DNA of 5,748 bases from Gammaproteobacteria bacterium (GTDB taxonomy: Bacteria > Pseudomonadota > Gammaproteobacteria > UBA9214), in NCBI GenBank assembly GCA_030599705.1, contig JAUVNM010000131.1:1-5748 (forward strand), given 5' to 3'. The notes under the pieces were generated by a model, which saw only the letters and a list, made by a program, of their open reading frames with translations, did not search any database and had not been told where the DNA came from. Shown here piece after piece: positions 5,661 to 5,748 of the stretch; position 1 is the first letter of the stretch; each line of letters begins with the position of its first letter. A program made the position numbers and the translations under genes.

Positions 5661-5688
5661 GCTTCCTGAACCACCGTCGTTTTATACT
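5659..5688 (+). promoter_or_regulatory. Candidate tRNA-Thr promoter
   Basis: TTGCTT (-35, 5659-5664) and TATACT (-10, 5683-5688, five of six) are 18 bp apart. The bases after the -10 box (CCCCCGCCG, 5689-5697) form a GC-rich discriminator of the kind found at stable-RNA promoters under stringent control. Transcription would begin around 5695, just before the mature 5' end at 5701. Confidence 0.5.
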
Positions 5689-5700
5689 CCCCCGCCGCAC

Positions 5701-5748
5701 GCCGGAGTAGCTCAGTCGGTAGAGCAGCTCACTCGTAATGAGAAGGTC
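5701..5748 (+). tRNA. thrW: tRNA-Thr (anticodon CGT), 5' part, cut by the window end
   Basis: The 48 nt cover the acceptor 5' strand (GCCGGAG), a D-arm with GCTC (5710-5713) pairing with GAGC (5722-5725), and the anticodon arm. The loop CTCGTAA (5732-5738) carries CGT at 5734-5736. Four stem pairs are good and the outermost is a G-A mismatch, as I recall for the E. coli thrW product, which this segment closely resembles. The variable loop begins (AGGTC); the T-arm and acceptor 3' strand lie beyond the window. Confidence 0.93.

Overview
The window looks like a chromosomal segment of a GC-rich gammaproteobacterium. The gene order thiO / minor type IV pilin genes / ispH / fkpB is one I recall from Pseudomonas aeruginosa. 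The exact genus cannot be read from the sequence; a Pseudomonas relative or a Chromatiales-like lineage would both fit.

Left part (1-1083, + strand): the last 29 codons of an FKBP-type peptidyl-prolyl isomerase (fkpB/slpA), then a complete ispH, the last enzyme of the MEP isoprenoid pathway. Positions 1084-1288 separate ispH from the convergent pilus genes. They hold a 130-bp element with 33-bp imperfect inverted repeats, each of which folds into a REP-like hairpin.

Middle (1289-3835, - strand): a compact four-gene minor pilin operon, transcribed pilV > pilW > pilX > pilE with gaps of 6, 18 and 12 bp. All four products have the N-terminal hydrophobic pilin helix. The layout lacks fimT/fimU before pilV, and pilY1 (and pilY2) between pilX and pilE, although those genes sit there in P. 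aeruginosa. A good sigma70-type promoter lies just upstream of pilV. Three 12-bp tandem repeats, resembling AlgR/LytTR sites, lie further upstream in the shared region with the divergent thiO.

Right part (4028-5748, + strand): thiO, an FAD-dependent glycine oxidase that supplies dehydroglycine for thiamine thiazole synthesis; a Fur-superfamily regulator of the Irr/PerR type; a rho-independent terminator; and the first 48 nt of a tRNA-Thr (anticodon CGT) with its own promoter.

How the genes relate: the minor pilins form one functional unit (priming and tip of the type IV pilus). IspH, ThiO, FkpB, the Fur-like protein and the tRNA are housekeeping or regulatory genes that are neighbours without an obvious shared pathway. 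I found no convincing new biological system. The most useful leads are the trimmed pilus operon, the repeats in its regulatory region, and the paired REP-like element.
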